Positions 1-9,524 of a DNA stretch of 64,000 nucleotides are shown one piece after another. The DNA lies in NCBI GenBank assembly GCA_016235185.1, contig JACRLT010000003.1, forward strand, positions 62,001 through 126,000. The letters run 5' to 3'. Under the pieces are notes generated by a model. It saw only the letters and a program-made list of their open reading frames with translations. It had not been told where the DNA came from and did no database searches. The DNA comes from Candidatus Omnitrophota bacterium. Its GTDB lineage: Bacteria; Omnitrophota; Gorgyraeia; Velamenicoccales; Velamenicoccaceae. The position numbers and the translations under genes are program-made. Numbering within the stretch: the stretch's first letter is position 1; every line of letters begins with the position of its first letter.

Positions 1-594
1 CTGCCGGGCACCATTGACAATGATTTGAACGGTACGGATAGGACGATCGGTTCGGATACTGCCTTAGAGACAGCGCTCGACGCCATTGATAAGATAAAAG
101 ATACGGTAAATTCCATGGAGAGGATATTTATCGTAGAGGTCATGGGACGCAATTGCGGCTACTTGGCATTAAAAGCTGCTGTGGCAGGGGGTGCCGAACA
201 GGTGCTCATCCCGGAAGTGCCGTATGAGCTTCCTGACATATGTCAGGAGATAACAGAGGGCTATATACGCGGCAAGGCTAGCTGGATAATAATCGTTGCC
301 GAGGGCGCTGGTTCGGCAGTTGATCTGGCCAAAAAGATAACTGATATTACGGATCTCGAGACCAGGGTTGTGGTCTTAGGCCATATCCAGCGAGGCGGCG
401 ATCCTACTGCAGAAGACCGTATCCTTGGAAGCCGACTGGGTGTTGCGGCGGTTGACTTACTTGTCAAGGGCGAGAGCGGCAAGGCTGTAGGCATTGTCTG
501 CGACAAGGTCAATTTGGTTTCTTTGGAGGCCGCATGCAGTCCATATAAATTAGACACAAGTTCAGATCTGAAACTTATCAGGATACTAACATAG
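1..594 (+). CDS. pfkA: 6-phosphofructokinase, C-terminal part (5' end outside window)
   Basis: This is the C-terminal ~197 residues of a phosphofructokinase, which phosphorylates fructose 6-phosphate in glycolysis. The frame is open from base 1. The first residues hold the catalytic PGTIDND motif, followed by the GTDRTIGSDTA stretch, the EVMGRNCGYLA substrate-binding segment and the GHIQRGGDP motif. The Gly of PGTIDND (rather than Lys, as in PKTIDND) is the usual sign of an ATP-dependent rather than pyrophosphate-dependent enzyme; that is family knowledge, not proof. The next gene encodes a class II aldolase, the following glycolytic step, so the two probably form one unit. The stop codon overlaps the edge of hairpin repeat A1. 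Confidence 0.93.
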   Translation: MPGTIDNDLNGTDRTIGSDTALETALDAIDKIKDTVNSMERIFIVEVMGRNCGYLALKAAVAGGAEQVLIPEVPYELPDICQEITEGYIRGKASWIIIVAEGAGSAVDLAKKITDITDLETRVVVLGHIQRGGDPTAEDRILGSRLGVAAVDLLVKGESGKAVGIVCDKVNLVSLEAACSPYKLDTSSDLKLIRILT

Positions 595-639
595 ACCCTT
601 CCCTTATAAGGAATTGGGAAGGTCTACCCATTCTGGGTT
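593..639 (-). repeat. Hairpin repeat family A, copy 1 (inverted orientation)
   Basis: Read on the minus strand this is a small hairpin (ACCC, 5-nt loop, GGGT) followed by a longer one (AGACCTTCCC paired with GGGAAGGGTCT). The same two-hairpin unit recurs on the plus strand at 13164, 30438 and 41999. It overlaps the pfkA stop codon and ends just before the Shine-Dalgarno sequence of the aldolase gene. It has no poly-T tail on either side, so it is not a typical terminator. Confidence 0.75.
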
Positions 640-658
640 AGCGGAGGAAAAAGAAGAA

Positions 659-1972
659 ATGGATAAGAATAAAATCGACAATCTGGTAATGGATTTTGTC
701 GTCGGATCTGACGTCAAAAAAAAGGAAGATGCTATTAATGCGATTTGGAGCCAGGCTAATGCCCAGGGCGTTTACCCGGCATCTATCCATGATCTATATA
801 AGGCGCGCGGTGAAGGTAAGTTCGGAGGCTTCACCGTACCTGCAATGAACTTGCGTTCTTTGACGTATCATCTGGCTCGCGCCATTTTCCGCGAGGCCCT
901 AAAGATCAACGCCGGCGCTTTTATTTTTGAGATCGCGCGTTCCGAGATGGGTTATACCGACCAGAAACCATTGGAATATACTACTGTGATCCTGGCTGCT
1001 GCGTTAGCCGAAGGGTACAGAGGGCCTGTATTTATACAGGGCGATCATTTCCAGGTCAATGCCAAGAGTTATAAGGAGGATCCAAAGGCCGAGGTGGAAG
1101 GTTTAAAGAAACTTATCAAGGAATCTATCGAGGCTGGTTTTTATAATATTGATATCGACAGCTCTACGGTTGTCGATATATCCAAAGAGGACCTGTTGGC
1201 CCAGCAGAAACTTAATTCCGAACTTTGCGCAGAGCTGACCGCTTATATCCGTAGTATCCAGCCAAAAGGCATAAATATTTCAGTGGGCGGAGAGATAGGA
1301 GAGGTGGGCACTAAGAATTCTACCACAGATGACCTGCGCGCTTTTATGCAGCTTTATCTAAAGAATTTACCCAAAGGTATTGAAGGGATCTCCAAGATCA
1401 GCGTCCAGACAGGGACCAGCCACGGCGGGACAGTGCTTGCGGACGGATCCATCGCTAAGGTGAACCTTGATTTCAATGTTTTAAAGAGCATATCAGAAGC
1501 CTGTAAAAAAGAGTACAAGATGGCCGGCTCTGTACAGCACGGGGCATCGACCCTGCCGGAATCGGAATTCCATAAATTCCCTGGTTTTGACGCTGCAGAA
1601 GTCCATTTGGCAACGCAGTTCCAGAATATGGTATTTGACAGCAAGTATTTTGCCGCTGATCTTAAAAAGAAGATATATGACTGGCTAAAGGTAGAGGCAA
1701 AAAATGAGTTTAAGCCAGGAATGACAGACGAGCAATTCTTCTATAAGTCAAGAAAGAAAGCCCTTGGTCCTTTTAAGAAGGATATTATGACTATGCGCGA
1801 CCGCGAGAAGATCGCCGTAGAAGTAGAGAAGACATTCGCATTTTTATTCGACCAATTAAAGATCAAGGATACTGCCAAGCTCGTTAAGCAATACATAAAA
1901 GATCAGAATATGAAACGTCATTTTGAGCTTTTGCACGACAAAAAGGCCGAGAGCTTCGAAGGCGACGACTAA
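659..1972 (+). CDS. Class II fructose-bisphosphate aldolase-like enzyme
   Basis: A 437-residue enzyme of the zinc-dependent class II aldolase superfamily, expected to cleave fructose 1,6-bisphosphate. Family motifs are QGDHFQ (residues ~127-132, zinc His), GGEIGEVG (~209), TGTSHGG (~255, phosphate site) and VQHGAST (~292-298, second zinc His). It is longer than the ~300-360-residue E. coli-type enzymes, the excess being a charged C-terminal helical region after ~340. I chose the ATG at 659 because GGAGG at 643-647 lies before it; an upstream in-frame start at 614 would run through repeat A1. It follows pfkA directly. A tagatose-bisphosphate or related sugar-phosphate aldolase cannot be excluded. 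Confidence 0.85.
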   Translation: MDKNKIDNLVMDFVVGSDVKKKEDAINAIWSQANAQGVYPASIHDLYKARGEGKFGGFTVPAMNLRSLTYHLARAIFREALKINAGAFIFEIARSEMGYTDQKPLEYTTVILAAALAEGYRGPVFIQGDHFQVNAKSYKEDPKAEVEGLKKLIKESIEAGFYNIDIDSSTVVDISKEDLLAQQKLNSELCAELTAYIRSIQPKGINISVGGEIGEVGTKNSTTDDLRAFMQLYLKNLPKGIEGISKISVQTGTSHGGTVLADGSIAKVNLDFNVLKSISEACKKEYKMAGSVQHGASTLPESEFHKFPGFDAAEVHLATQFQNMVFDSKYFAADLKKKIYDWLKVEAKNEFKPGMTDEQFFYKSRKKALGPFKKDIMTMRDREKIAVEVEKTFAFLFDQLKIKDTAKLVKQYIKDQNMKRHFELLHDKKAESFEGDD

Positions 1973-1985
1973 AAAAGAGGTATCT

Positions 1986-3647
1986 ATGAATTTGAGATCC
2001 GATGCGATCAAGAAAGGCGTAGAGCGCGTTCCGCACAGGGCGCTTCTGCATGCAACCGGCATTTCGCGAAGAGACATGTCCAAACCTTTCATCGCGGTTG
2101 CTACGAGCTTCAATGATATCATTCCAGGCCATATAGGCATGCGGGACCTGGAGCGTTTTATTGAGCGCGGGGTAGCTGCGGGAGGCGGTGTGCCGTTTTT
2201 CTTCGGTATACCAGGCATCTGCGACGGTATTGCCATGGGGCATCCTGGCATGCGCTATCCTTTGGCTTTGCGTGAGCTCATAGCGGATTCTATAGAATGT
2301 TTTGTAAACGCCCACAGCTTGGATGGCCTGGTGTGCCTGACGAATTGTGACAAGATCACGCCCGGAATGCTTATGGCGGCAGCGCGCCTCGATATCCCGG
2401 CTATTGTAGTTACAGCCGGGCCCATGCTTTCAGGGCGTTTTAAGAAAAAAAGGCTGTCTCTGGTTGGCGACGCATTTGAGGTCGTAGGAAAATTCAAGAG
2501 AGGCGAGATCAGCGAGGCGGATCTGGGGTGTTTTGAAACTGAAGCATGCCCCGGCGCCGGAGCTTGCCAGGGGTTATATACGGCGAACACGATGGCTTGT
2601 ATTACCGAGGCCATGGGAATGTCTTTGCCGGGCTGTGCCACCGCGCTTGCGGTTTCAGCCAGAAAGCGCCGCATTGCCGAGGAGTCCGGAGAGAAGATCG
2701 TAGAGCTTGTAAAAAAGAACGTGGCCAGTTTAAAGATAATGACACGCCCGGCATTTGAGAACGGCATTAAGGTAGATATGGCTTTAGGCGGTTCCTCTAA
2801 CACAGTATTACATCTATTGGCCATTGCGCGTGAAGCCGGTGTGGACCTGACTTTAAAGGATTTTGACAAGATAAGCCGCGATACGCCGCATATAGCCAGT
2901 TTATTGCCCGGCGGTGAGCACTTTATGGAAGACTTGGATTATGCCGGAGGTATCCCGGCAGTTTTAAAGAGCTTGAAATCTAAAATTCATAACGTGCCTA
3001 CGACGAGCGGGTTGACAACGCAGCAAATAGCCGGCCGCGCTGTGATCAGCGACGATGATGTGATCAGAATGCCGGAGAATGCGTATCATGAAGAAGGCGG
3101 CATAGCAGTGCTTTTTGGCAATCTGGCGCCTCGAGGCGCTGTGGTCAAGCAGTCTGCGGTAAGCGAAAAGATGATGCGCTTTAGCGGCCGCGCGCGTGTC
3201 TTTGAATGTGAAGAGGATGCCCAAAAAGCCATTCTCGGCGGACAGATAAAAGACGGTGATTGCGTGGTGATCCGTTACGAAGGCCCGAAGGGCGGGCCGG
3301 GTATGCGCGAGATGCTTGCGCCTACAGCCGCTATTGTAGGGATGGGGCTGGCGGATTCTGTTGCGTTGATCACAGACGGCCGCTTCTCCGGAGGGACACG
3401 CGGCTGTTGCATAGGCCATATTGCTCCTGAAGCTTATGCAGGCGGGCCTATAGCTGCTGTCAAAGAAGGCGACCTTATTTTGATCGACCTTCCCCGACGT
3501 AAATTAGAGTTGAAGGTCTCTGCCAAAGATTTAAGCTCAAGGCTTAAAAAAGTGAAAGTGCCTGAACCGAAAGTCCGCAGCGGTTATCTGGTAAGATATG
3601 CTAAAATGGTGTCTTCTGCGGACGAAGGCGCAGTATTGAAAACTTAA
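1986..3647 (+). CDS. ilvD: Dihydroxy-acid dehydratase
   Basis: A 553-residue iron-sulfur dehydratase converting 2,3-dihydroxy-isovalerate and its methylvalerate homologue to the 2-keto acids of valine and isoleucine synthesis. Recognisable motifs are NCDKITPGM (Cys ~121), [10 protein letters not shown] (~186-195) and [10 protein letters not shown] (~464). The first cysteine position of the [2Fe-2S] type is Gly here (IIPGH), as in E. coli IlvD. The start at 1986 has AAGAGG upstream and keeps the gene out of the preceding aldolase; a longer in-frame start at 1923 would overlap it. First gene of an ilvD-B-N-C-leuA block. Confidence 0.95.
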   Translation: MNLRSDAIKKGVERVPHRALLHATGISRRDMSKPFIAVATSFNDIIPGHIGMRDLERFIERGVAAGGGVPFFFGIPGICDGIAMGHPGMRYPLALRELIADSIECFVNAHSLDGLVCLTNCDKITPGMLMAAARLDIPAIVVTAGPMLSGRFKKKRLSLVGDAFEVVGKFKRGEISEADLGCFETEACPGAGACQGLYTANTMACITEAMGMSLPGCATALAVSARKRRIAEESGEKIVELVKKNVASLKIMTRPAFENGIKVDMALGGSSNTVLHLLAIAREAGVDLTLKDFDKISRDTPHIASLLPGGEHFMEDLDYAGGIPAVLKSLKSKIHNVPTTSGLTTQQIAGRAVISDDDVIRMPENAYHEEGGIAVLFGNLAPRGAVVKQSAVSEKMMRFSGRARVFECEEDAQKAILGGQIKDGDCVVIRYEGPKGGPGMREMLAPTAAIVGMGLADSVALITDGRFSGGTRGCCIGHIAPEAYAGGPIAAVKEGDLILIDLPRRKLELKVSAKDLSSRLKKVKVPEPKVRSGYLVRYAKMVSSADEGAVLKT

Positions 3648-3653
3648 AAGATG

Positions 3654-3728
3654 TCGATAGTCAATAGTCGATAGTCCATAGAACAAAATAAAGTTTTTAC
3701 TATGGACCATGGACTGTGGACTATGGAC
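3654..3728 (+). repeat. 7-bp tandem repeat array forming an inverted repeat (H1)
   Basis: Four units (TCGATAG, TCAATAG, TCGATAG, TCCATAG) are followed after a 19-nt A/T-rich spacer by four units of the complementary type (TATGGAC, CATGGAC, TGTGGAC, TATGGAC). The array begins six bases after the ilvD stop and runs to just before the ilvB ribosome-binding site. A near twin, H6, lies between tig and clpP. Confidence 0.85.
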
Positions 3729-3743
3729 CGTAAGGGATTATTT

Positions 3744-5417
3744 ATGGCGATAATGACAGGTGCGCAAATATTAATAGAATGTTTGAAACGCGAAGGCGTG
3801 GAAGTGATGTTCGGCTATCCCGGCGGGGTGGTCTTGCCTATTTTTGATGTCCTTTATGACGCCAAGCTTAAATTTATTTTAACGCGCCACGAGCAGGGCG
3901 CTGCGCATGCCGCCGACGGATATGCCAGAGCCACGGGCAAAGTTGGAGTGTGCCTTTCTACGTCGGGGCCCGGGGCTACGAATCTTGTGACCGGCATTGC
4001 TAATGCCTACATGGATTCTATTCCAATGGTGGCTATCACCGGCCAGGTCAAGACGTTCTTGATCGGTAATGATGCGTTCCAGGAGTCTGATGTGACCGGC
4101 ATCACGCGCCCCATCACTAAACATAATTATCTGGTTAAAGACGTTAAAGATCTGGCGCGGACCATACGCGAAGCCTTTTATATCGCATCAACAGGCAGGC
4201 CGGGCCCAGTTGTAATAGATCTGCCGGTGGATGTGCAGACTTCCAAGACGGAGTTTATCTGGCCTGAAGAGATCAGGATACGTTCTTACCAACCGACCAT
4301 GGAAGGCCATCCCGGACAGATCAAAAAGGCTGCCAAGATGATTGAAAAGGCAAAGAAGCCTATTCTTTATGTCGGCGGCGGAGTGATCTCCTCTGGTGCG
4401 AGTGAACAATTGAAGGCCCTTGCCGAAAAAAACCAACTGCCGGTTACAACGACTTTTATGGGTATAGGTGCTTTTCCCGGAGAGCATACTTTATGCCTTG
4501 GTATGCTCGGTATGCATGGGACAGCATATGCGAACCACGCCATAATGGACTCTGACCTGATCGTAGCTATCGGCGCGCGTTTTGATGACCGCGTGACTGG
4601 CCGTATCGATGCCTTTGCTCCAGGTGCAAAAATCATCCATATCGATATAGATCCTACGTCTATCAGCAAGAATATCCGTGTGGACGTGCCGATCGTAGGA
4701 GATGCCAAAGAGGTGCTGCGCGACCTGATCGGATATATCAAAAAGAGCCCTGACATAAAAATGTGGCTTGGCCAGATCGAGAAGTGGCGCAAAGAATTTC
4801 CGCTAACCTACAAGCACGATGATAAGCTTAGGCCCCAATTCGTTATTGAGAAGATCAGGGAGCTAACCGGCGGTGATGCCATTATCGCAACAGAAGTTGG
4901 CCAGAACCAGATGTGGTCATGCCTGTTTTATCAGCATAACCAGCCGCGCACGTGGATATCTTCGGGAGGGTTGGGGACAATGGGGTTCGGCCTGCCGGCG
5001 GCAATAGGCGCCCAGATCGGCCGTCCTGAAAAAGTGGTTTTCGATATTGCAGGCGACGGGTCAATACAGATGAATATCCAGGAGTTAGCTACAGCGGTTT
5101 TCAACAAGCTGCCTGTCAAGATAGCCATTTTAAATAATGGTTACCTGGGGATGGTGCGACAGTGGCAGGAACTTTTCTATAATAAGAGGTATTCCTCAAC
5201 ACCGCTTAAGAACCCTGATTTTGTCAAGCTCGCCGAGGCATATGGAGCCAAGGGCCTGCGCGTTACACGTAAAGATGAGGTGGCTCCGGCTATAAAGGAA
5301 GCTTTGGCTACTGATAATGTCGTTATGATAGATTTTGTGGTGGAACCAGAGGAAAATGTTTTTCCCATGGTGCCTGCCGGTGAGGCATTGAACCGCATGC
5401 TCGGGGGGATGGCATGA
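3744..5417 (+). CDS. ilvB: Acetolactate synthase, large (catalytic) subunit
   Basis: A 557-residue thiamine-diphosphate enzyme condensing pyruvate with pyruvate or 2-ketobutyrate, the first committed step to Val/Leu/Ile. The N-terminal GYPGG and the catalytic glutamate in [15 protein letters not shown] (~49) are present, as is the ThDP/Mg site [12 protein letters not shown]...[12 protein letters not shown] (~435-470). I start at 3744: an upstream in-frame ATG at 3702 would translate the heptamer array H1, and TAAGGG lies ahead of 3744. Overlaps ilvN by four bases (ATGA), indicating translational coupling. Confidence 0.95.
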   Translation: MAIMTGAQILIECLKREGVEVMFGYPGGVVLPIFDVLYDAKLKFILTRHEQGAAHAADGYARATGKVGVCLSTSGPGATNLVTGIANAYMDSIPMVAITGQVKTFLIGNDAFQESDVTGITRPITKHNYLVKDVKDLARTIREAFYIASTGRPGPVVIDLPVDVQTSKTEFIWPEEIRIRSYQPTMEGHPGQIKKAAKMIEKAKKPILYVGGGVISSGASEQLKALAEKNQLPVTTTFMGIGAFPGEHTLCLGMLGMHGTAYANHAIMDSDLIVAIGARFDDRVTGRIDAFAPGAKIIHIDIDPTSISKNIRVDVPIVGDAKEVLRDLIGYIKKSPDIKMWLGQIEKWRKEFPLTYKHDDKLRPQFVIEKIRELTGGDAIIATEVGQNQMWSCLFYQHNQPRTWISSGGLGTMGFGLPAAIGAQIGRPEKVVFDIAGDGSIQMNIQELATAVFNKLPVKIAILNNGYLGMVRQWQELFYNKRYSSTPLKNPDFVKLAEAYGAKGLRVTRKDEVAPAIKEALATDNVVMIDFVVEPEENVFPMVPAGEALNRMLGGMA

Positions 5418-5887
5418 AACATACGATCTCTATATTGGTTGAAAACAAGTTCGGAGTGTTGGCGCGCGTTGCTGGGTTATTCAGCGCGCGCGGCTATAAC
5501 ATAGATTCCCTGACTGTTTCCGAGACCCAGGATTCAGCTATCTCGCGCATGACGGTAGTAGTCAATGCTTCGGATGAACAGGTTTTGGAGCAGATAAAAA
5601 AACAACTTAATAAACTTATTGATGTCATTACGATAATCGATTTTACCAAAAAAGATTACATAGAGCGCGAATTGGTCTTTGTCAAGATTTCCGTCGATAA
5701 GAAAGATTTTGTGCGGCTTAAAAAAGTCATCGGGCGCGCCAAGGCAAGCGTTTTGGTAAGAAAAGAGGATTTCTGTATCGTAGAGCTTGTGGCTGACCAG
5801 GAACACCTAAATAATTTTTTAGGCCAGTTAAAGGATTTTAAACTTGTTGAATTAGTCAGGTCCGGAAGGATCGCTATAGCAAAATAA
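5414..5887 (+). CDS. ilvN: Acetolactate synthase, small (regulatory) subunit
   Basis: A 157-residue regulatory subunit. An N-terminal ACT domain ([29 protein letters not shown] region, residues 4-75) binds the feedback inhibitor in this family, and a second ACT-like half (~80-157) completes the usual length. It overlaps the end of ilvB by four bases, so the two subunits are almost certainly co-translated. Its stop codon is followed directly by the structured leader element D1 of ilvC. Confidence 0.94.
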   Translation: MKHTISILVENKFGVLARVAGLFSARGYNIDSLTVSETQDSAISRMTVVVNASDEQVLEQIKKQLNKLIDVITIIDFTKKDYIERELVFVKISVDKKDFVRLKKVIGRAKASVLVRKEDFCIVELVADQEHLNNFLGQLKDFKLVELVRSGRIAIAK

Positions 5888-6000
5888 ATTGACTCCTTGT
5901 CTAAGCGCTTGTCCGCCATTGATTCAGTGGCGGACTGCGCAGACTGCGGAGTTAACTTTGTAAGGAACAAGCCTAAAATAGGCAAAGTTAAGGAGAAGAG
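5888..6000 (+). promoter_or_regulatory. Structured leader element D, copy 1, ahead of ilvC
   Basis: A 113 bp intergenic element nearly repeated at 29966. Stem 1 pairs ACTCC (5892-5896) with GGAGT (5948-5952) and encloses GTCT/AGAC, GCGC/GCGC and GTCCGCCA/TGGCGGAC helices. Stem 2 pairs TTAACTTTG (5952-5960) with CAAAGTTAA (5983-5991) and abuts the ribosome-binding site AAGGAG (5990-5995), five bases from the ilvC ATG. CTCCTT (5893-5898) can pair either in stem 1 or with AAGGAG, so two mutually exclusive folds are possible. The structure was read by eye; function is inferred. Confidence 0.6.
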
Positions 6001-6993
6001 ATGAAAATTTATTATGATCAGGATGCGGATTTGAAATACCTGCAAGGCAAAAAAATAGCCATAATCGGCTACGGCATACAGGGCCGCGGCCAATCCTTGT
6101 GCCTTAGGGATAGCGGTTTAGACGTGATCGTCTCCGAGGTGGAGGGTACGCCTAATTACGATCTGGCTAAAAAAGACGGTTTTAATCCTGTTGCAGCTGC
6201 AGAGGCTGCGGCAAAAGCAGACGTTATCCAGGTATTGACCCAGGACCACGTACAGGCAAAAGTTTACAACGAGGCGATCAAGCCTAACTTGAAGAAAGGC
6301 AAAGTCCTTGTTTTTTCTCACGGGTTTAATATCCGTTTTAAACAGATCAAGCCGTCTAAAAATATAGATGTCATCATGATAGCGCCTAAAGGCCCGGGGG
6401 CCCTGGTTCGCAGGATGTATGAAGAGGGCAAGGGCGTGCCGTGTCTATTGGCTATACACCAGGATGCTTCTGGCAACGCTAAAAATATCGCCTTAGCCTA
6501 TGCAAAGGGTATCAAGGGCACGACAGCCGGTGTTATAGAAACGACTTTTTCCGAGGAGACCGAAACAGACCTGTTCGGTGAGCAGGCTGTTCTCTGCGGA
6601 GGTGTTACTGAATTGATCAAAGCAGGATTTGATACTTTGGTCGAGGCCGGTTATCAGCCGGAGATCGCTTATTTTGAGGTGTTGCATGAATTGAAGTTGA
6701 TCACCGACCTGATACAGGAGCGCGGTATTTCCGGCATGAGGCGTGGTGTTTCCAACACAGCCTGTTATGGAGATTTAACGCGCGGGCCAAGGATCATCAA
6801 TCAGAAGACCCGTAAAGAGATGAAGAAGATATTGAAAGAAATAGTCAAAGGCAAATTTGCAAAAGAGTGGATAGCTGAAAACGAAACAGGCCGCAAGAAC
6901 TTCGACCGCCTGATCAAAGAAGGCGACGAGCACCAAATAGAGAAGGTGGGCAAGCAATTGCGCGATATGATGCCCTGGATGAAGAAGGCGTAA
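6001..6993 (+). CDS. ilvC: Ketol-acid reductoisomerase (class I)
   Basis: A 330-residue class I enzyme that isomerises and reduces acetolactate or acetohydroxybutyrate. Seen: the dinucleotide fold GYGIQGRG (~24-31), [28 protein letters not shown] (metal-binding Asp and Glu), [10 protein letters not shown] and SNTACYG. The cofactor loop after the second beta strand reads [10 protein letters not shown] instead of the more usual LYEGSKSWK type: the Ser and Lys that often hold the NADPH phosphate are replaced and a Glu is added, so NADH preference is possible (inference). Preceded by leader element D1 and followed five bases later by leuA. Confidence 0.95.
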   Translation: MKIYYDQDADLKYLQGKKIAIIGYGIQGRGQSLCLRDSGLDVIVSEVEGTPNYDLAKKDGFNPVAAAEAAAKADVIQVLTQDHVQAKVYNEAIKPNLKKGKVLVFSHGFNIRFKQIKPSKNIDVIMIAPKGPGALVRRMYEEGKGVPCLLAIHQDASGNAKNIALAYAKGIKGTTAGVIETTFSEETETDLFGEQAVLCGGVTELIKAGFDTLVEAGYQPEIAYFEVLHELKLITDLIQERGISGMRRGVSNTACYGDLTRGPRIINQKTRKEMKKILKEIVKGKFAKEWIAENETGRKNFDRLIKEGDEHQIEKVGKQLRDMMPWMKKA

Positions 6994-6998
6994 AAGAT

Positions 6999-8534
6999 AT
7001 GGATAAGTTGATCATTTTTGATACAACGCTTCGCGACGGAGAACAGGCGCCGGGCGCCACACTGAATGAGCGCGAGAAGATCGAGATCGCGCGCGAGCTT
7101 GTGGCTTTAGGTGTTGATGTAATCGAGGCCGGCTTCCCTATTTCTTCGAAGGGTGATTTTGCCGCCGTTAAGGCCATAGCATCGAGTGTTAAGGGGGCTA
7201 TCATCTGCGGCTTGGCTCGGGCTGTCACCAAAGATATTGATGCGGCGTATCAGGCGACAAAATCCGCTAAAGGAGGAGCGCGTATCCATGTGTTTTTGGC
7301 TACATCCAAGATACACATGCAGTACAAGCTTAAAAAAGCGGAAGATGAGATATTAAGGCTTGCGGCAGAGAGCGTGCGTTATGCGAAAAAATACACTTCC
7401 GATATCGAGTTTTCTCCGGAGGATGCCTCGCGCACGGAGCCGGATTTCCTTTTTAAAGTCGTTGAAAGCGTGATCGCTGCCGGTGCCAAAACGGTCAATA
7501 TTCCCGATACCGTAGGCTACGCTTACCCACAACAGTACGGAGATCTTATCCGTGCCATAAAAGAGAATGTCCCAAATATTGACCGCGCCGTTATCTCTGT
7601 CCATTGCCATAATGACCTGGGCCTGGCGGTTGCAAATTCCCTGGCCGCAGTAAGAAACGGCGCGCGCCAGGTAGAGTGCACCATTAACGGTATCGGAGAG
7701 CGCGCAGGCAATGCATCTTTGGAAGAAATAGTCATGTCAGTCAAGACGCGGCGCGATATTTATCCCGGCGTCCAGACCTCCATTGCTACAAGAGAACTTT
7801 ATAAAGCGTCACGCCTGGTCTCGAAGCTTACCGGTTTTGTCGTCGCGCCCAATAAAGCCATAGTGGGCGCCAATGCATTCCGCCATGAATCAGGTATACA
7901 TCAGGACGGCGTTATTAAAAAAAGACAGACCTATGAGATCATAGCGCCCGAAGACGTTGGTTTCACCGGCACTGGCCTTGTTTTAGGCAAACATTCCGGA
8001 AAGCACGCATTCATAAAAAGATTGGAAGAGTTGGGCATAAAGCTGTCTGATGCGGAATTGAGCCGCTCTTTTGAAAAATTCAAGGACCTCGCTGATAAGA
8101 AAAAAACGGTTTATGAAGAAGACATTGTGTCTTTGATAGAAGATGAAATAAATAAACCGGCACAGATCTGGCAGCTTGATTCTATAGCTTATTCAAGCGG
8201 CACGAATGTCACGCCCCAGGCTACTGTGCGCCTTAAATATAAGGGCAAGATAACCGAATCAACTTCTGCGGGTGACGGCCCGGTGGATGCGTGCTATAAA
8301 GCCATAGAAAAGCTCACTAAAGTAAAGTCAAAGCTTCTTGATTACAGGATCGAAGCAGTCACTTCCGGCAAGGATGCCTTAGGCGAGGTCAGTGTCAGAG
8401 TGGCAGCCGACAAAAGGGTCGCTACAGGCCGCGGTTCTTCAACCGACATCATTGAGGCTTCAGCCAAAGCATTTTTGAATGCCGTTAATAAGCTCTCCGT
8501 ACGGCCGTCAAAATCCGAAATACTCCACCTCTAA
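6999..8534 (+). CDS. leuA: 2-isopropylmalate synthase
   Basis: A 511-residue DRE-TIM metallolyase condensing 2-ketoisovalerate with acetyl-CoA, the entry to leucine synthesis. [12 protein letters not shown] (7-18) provides the metal Asp and catalytic Arg, HCHNDLG (~204) the metal His pair, and [14 protein letters not shown] follows. The C-terminal ~130 residues (about 380-511) form the allosteric LeuA dimer domain, which distinguishes it from the shorter homologue at 43852. The gene follows ilvC by five bases. leuB and leuCD are not in the window. The stop is followed by repeat B1. Confidence 0.94.
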   Translation: MDKLIIFDTTLRDGEQAPGATLNEREKIEIARELVALGVDVIEAGFPISSKGDFAAVKAIASSVKGAIICGLARAVTKDIDAAYQATKSAKGGARIHVFLATSKIHMQYKLKKAEDEILRLAAESVRYAKKYTSDIEFSPEDASRTEPDFLFKVVESVIAAGAKTVNIPDTVGYAYPQQYGDLIRAIKENVPNIDRAVISVHCHNDLGLAVANSLAAVRNGARQVECTINGIGERAGNASLEEIVMSVKTRRDIYPGVQTSIATRELYKASRLVSKLTGFVVAPNKAIVGANAFRHESGIHQDGVIKKRQTYEIIAPEDVGFTGTGLVLGKHSGKHAFIKRLEELGIKLSDAELSRSFEKFKDLADKKKTVYEEDIVSLIEDEINKPAQIWQLDSIAYSSGTNVTPQATVRLKYKGKITESTSAGDGPVDACYKAIEKLTKVKSKLLDYRIEAVTSGKDALGEVSVRVAADKRVATGRGSSTDIIEASAKAFLNAVNKLSVRPSKSEILHL

Positions 8535-8537
8535 ATG

Positions 8538-8618
8538 AGACCCAGACTTACGGAACGATTAGTGAACGTAAGTCTGCTGGTCGAATTTATCCCGTGGCTG
8601 TTTTTTAGCCATCGGGAT
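8538..8618 (+). repeat. Double-hairpin repeat family B, copy 1
   Basis: Hairpin 1 pairs GACC plus CAGACTTACG with CGTAAGTCTG plus GGTC around a GGAAC...GTGAA loop. After GAATTT comes hairpin 2, ATCCCG-TGGCT (8589-8599) with AGCCA-TCGGGAT (8607-8618), followed by CTATTTTAAGTTTTT. The second hairpin with its T-rich tail could terminate the ilv-leu operon. Related copies lie at 11365 (inverted), 29614 and 35927. Confidence 0.7.
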
Positions 8619-8644
8619 CTATTTTAAGTTTTTACATTAAAAAT

Positions 8645-9508
8645 ATGACTACGACCAGCGGAAAAGAGCTCTATGGTTTAATAGGGTATCCTGTTAGCCA
8701 TAGCTATTCTGCGTTTATGCATAATGCGGCATTCGCGCATTACGGAATGAACGCCGAGTATCAATTGTTTGAAGTGCCTCCGGAAGGCCTAGACGATTTT
8801 TTTAAAAAGACCATCTTTGAAAAACACTTGAAAGGTTTTAATGTCACCGTGCCTTATAAGGAGCGCGCGATCGCACATCTGAATGCAAGCATTTCCCCGG
8901 TCGTAAACATGAACAAGGCGGTAAATACTGTCCGCGTGGAGACTGACGGGACTTTGAGCGGTTCTAACACCGACGGCCTTGGTTTTTTAAGGGATTTGAC
9001 AGAGCGCGGCGTGAAAATCGGGGGCAAGATTGTTTTTATGATAGGAGCTGGCGGTGGCGCAAAGGCTGTTGCCACGGCTATTGCTTCAAGCGGCCCAGCT
9101 AAGCTTCTGATTTTTGATATCGATCCTGCAAAAACAGATGGTTTGTACCAGCGTATCAAAAAGTTTTTCCCGAATATAGTTGTTGAGGCCGCAGGGTCGT
9201 TGGAGTCACTCGGCGCCATGCATCCTGATATCCTGATCAATGCAACGCCTGTGGGCATGAAAGAGTCCGACCCCGTGCTTATAAAAAAAGAGTGGTTGCG
9301 ACCGGGACTTTTTGTTTATGACTTGATTTATAATCCGGCGCAGACTAGACTATTGAAAATGGCTAAAGAGGCCGGTTGCCGATCAGCCAACGGGCTGGGC
9401 ATGCTTTTGTATCAAGGCGCATTGGCTTTTGAATATTGGACAGGCAAAAGTGCTCCGGTGGATGTGATGCGCCGGGCTTTAGAAGAGAAGATGGGAGAGG
9501 GAAGGTAA
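8645..9508 (+). CDS. aroE: Shikimate dehydrogenase (NADP+)
   Basis: A 287-residue enzyme reducing 3-dehydroshikimate in the aromatic pathway. The N-terminal substrate domain holds GYPVSHSYSAFMHNAAF, the catalytic lysine in NVTVPYKE (~66-73) and NTDGLGF (~102). The Rossmann domain begins with GAGGGAKAV (~133). The C-terminal NGLGMLLYQGALAFEYWTG is typical. Length matches the family (~270-290). It starts the run aroE, prepilin peptidase, aroC, aroK. Confidence 0.94.
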   Translation: MTTTSGKELYGLIGYPVSHSYSAFMHNAAFAHYGMNAEYQLFEVPPEGLDDFFKKTIFEKHLKGFNVTVPYKERAIAHLNASISPVVNMNKAVNTVRVETDGTLSGSNTDGLGFLRDLTERGVKIGGKIVFMIGAGGGAKAVATAIASSGPAKLLIFDIDPAKTDGLYQRIKKFFPNIVVEAAGSLESLGAMHPDILINATPVGMKESDPVLIKKEWLRPGLFVYDLIYNPAQTRLLKMAKEAGCRSANGLGMLLYQGALAFEYWTGKSAPVDVMRRALEEKMGEGR

Positions 9509-9524
9509 AAGATGAAAGGGGCAT

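Noticed and set aside
3654-3728. Heptamer arrays considered as CRISPR, VNTR assembly errors or terminators
   Set aside because: The 7-bp period is too short for CRISPR, no T tracts follow, and unit sequences vary between and within arrays, which does not look like an assembly collapse.
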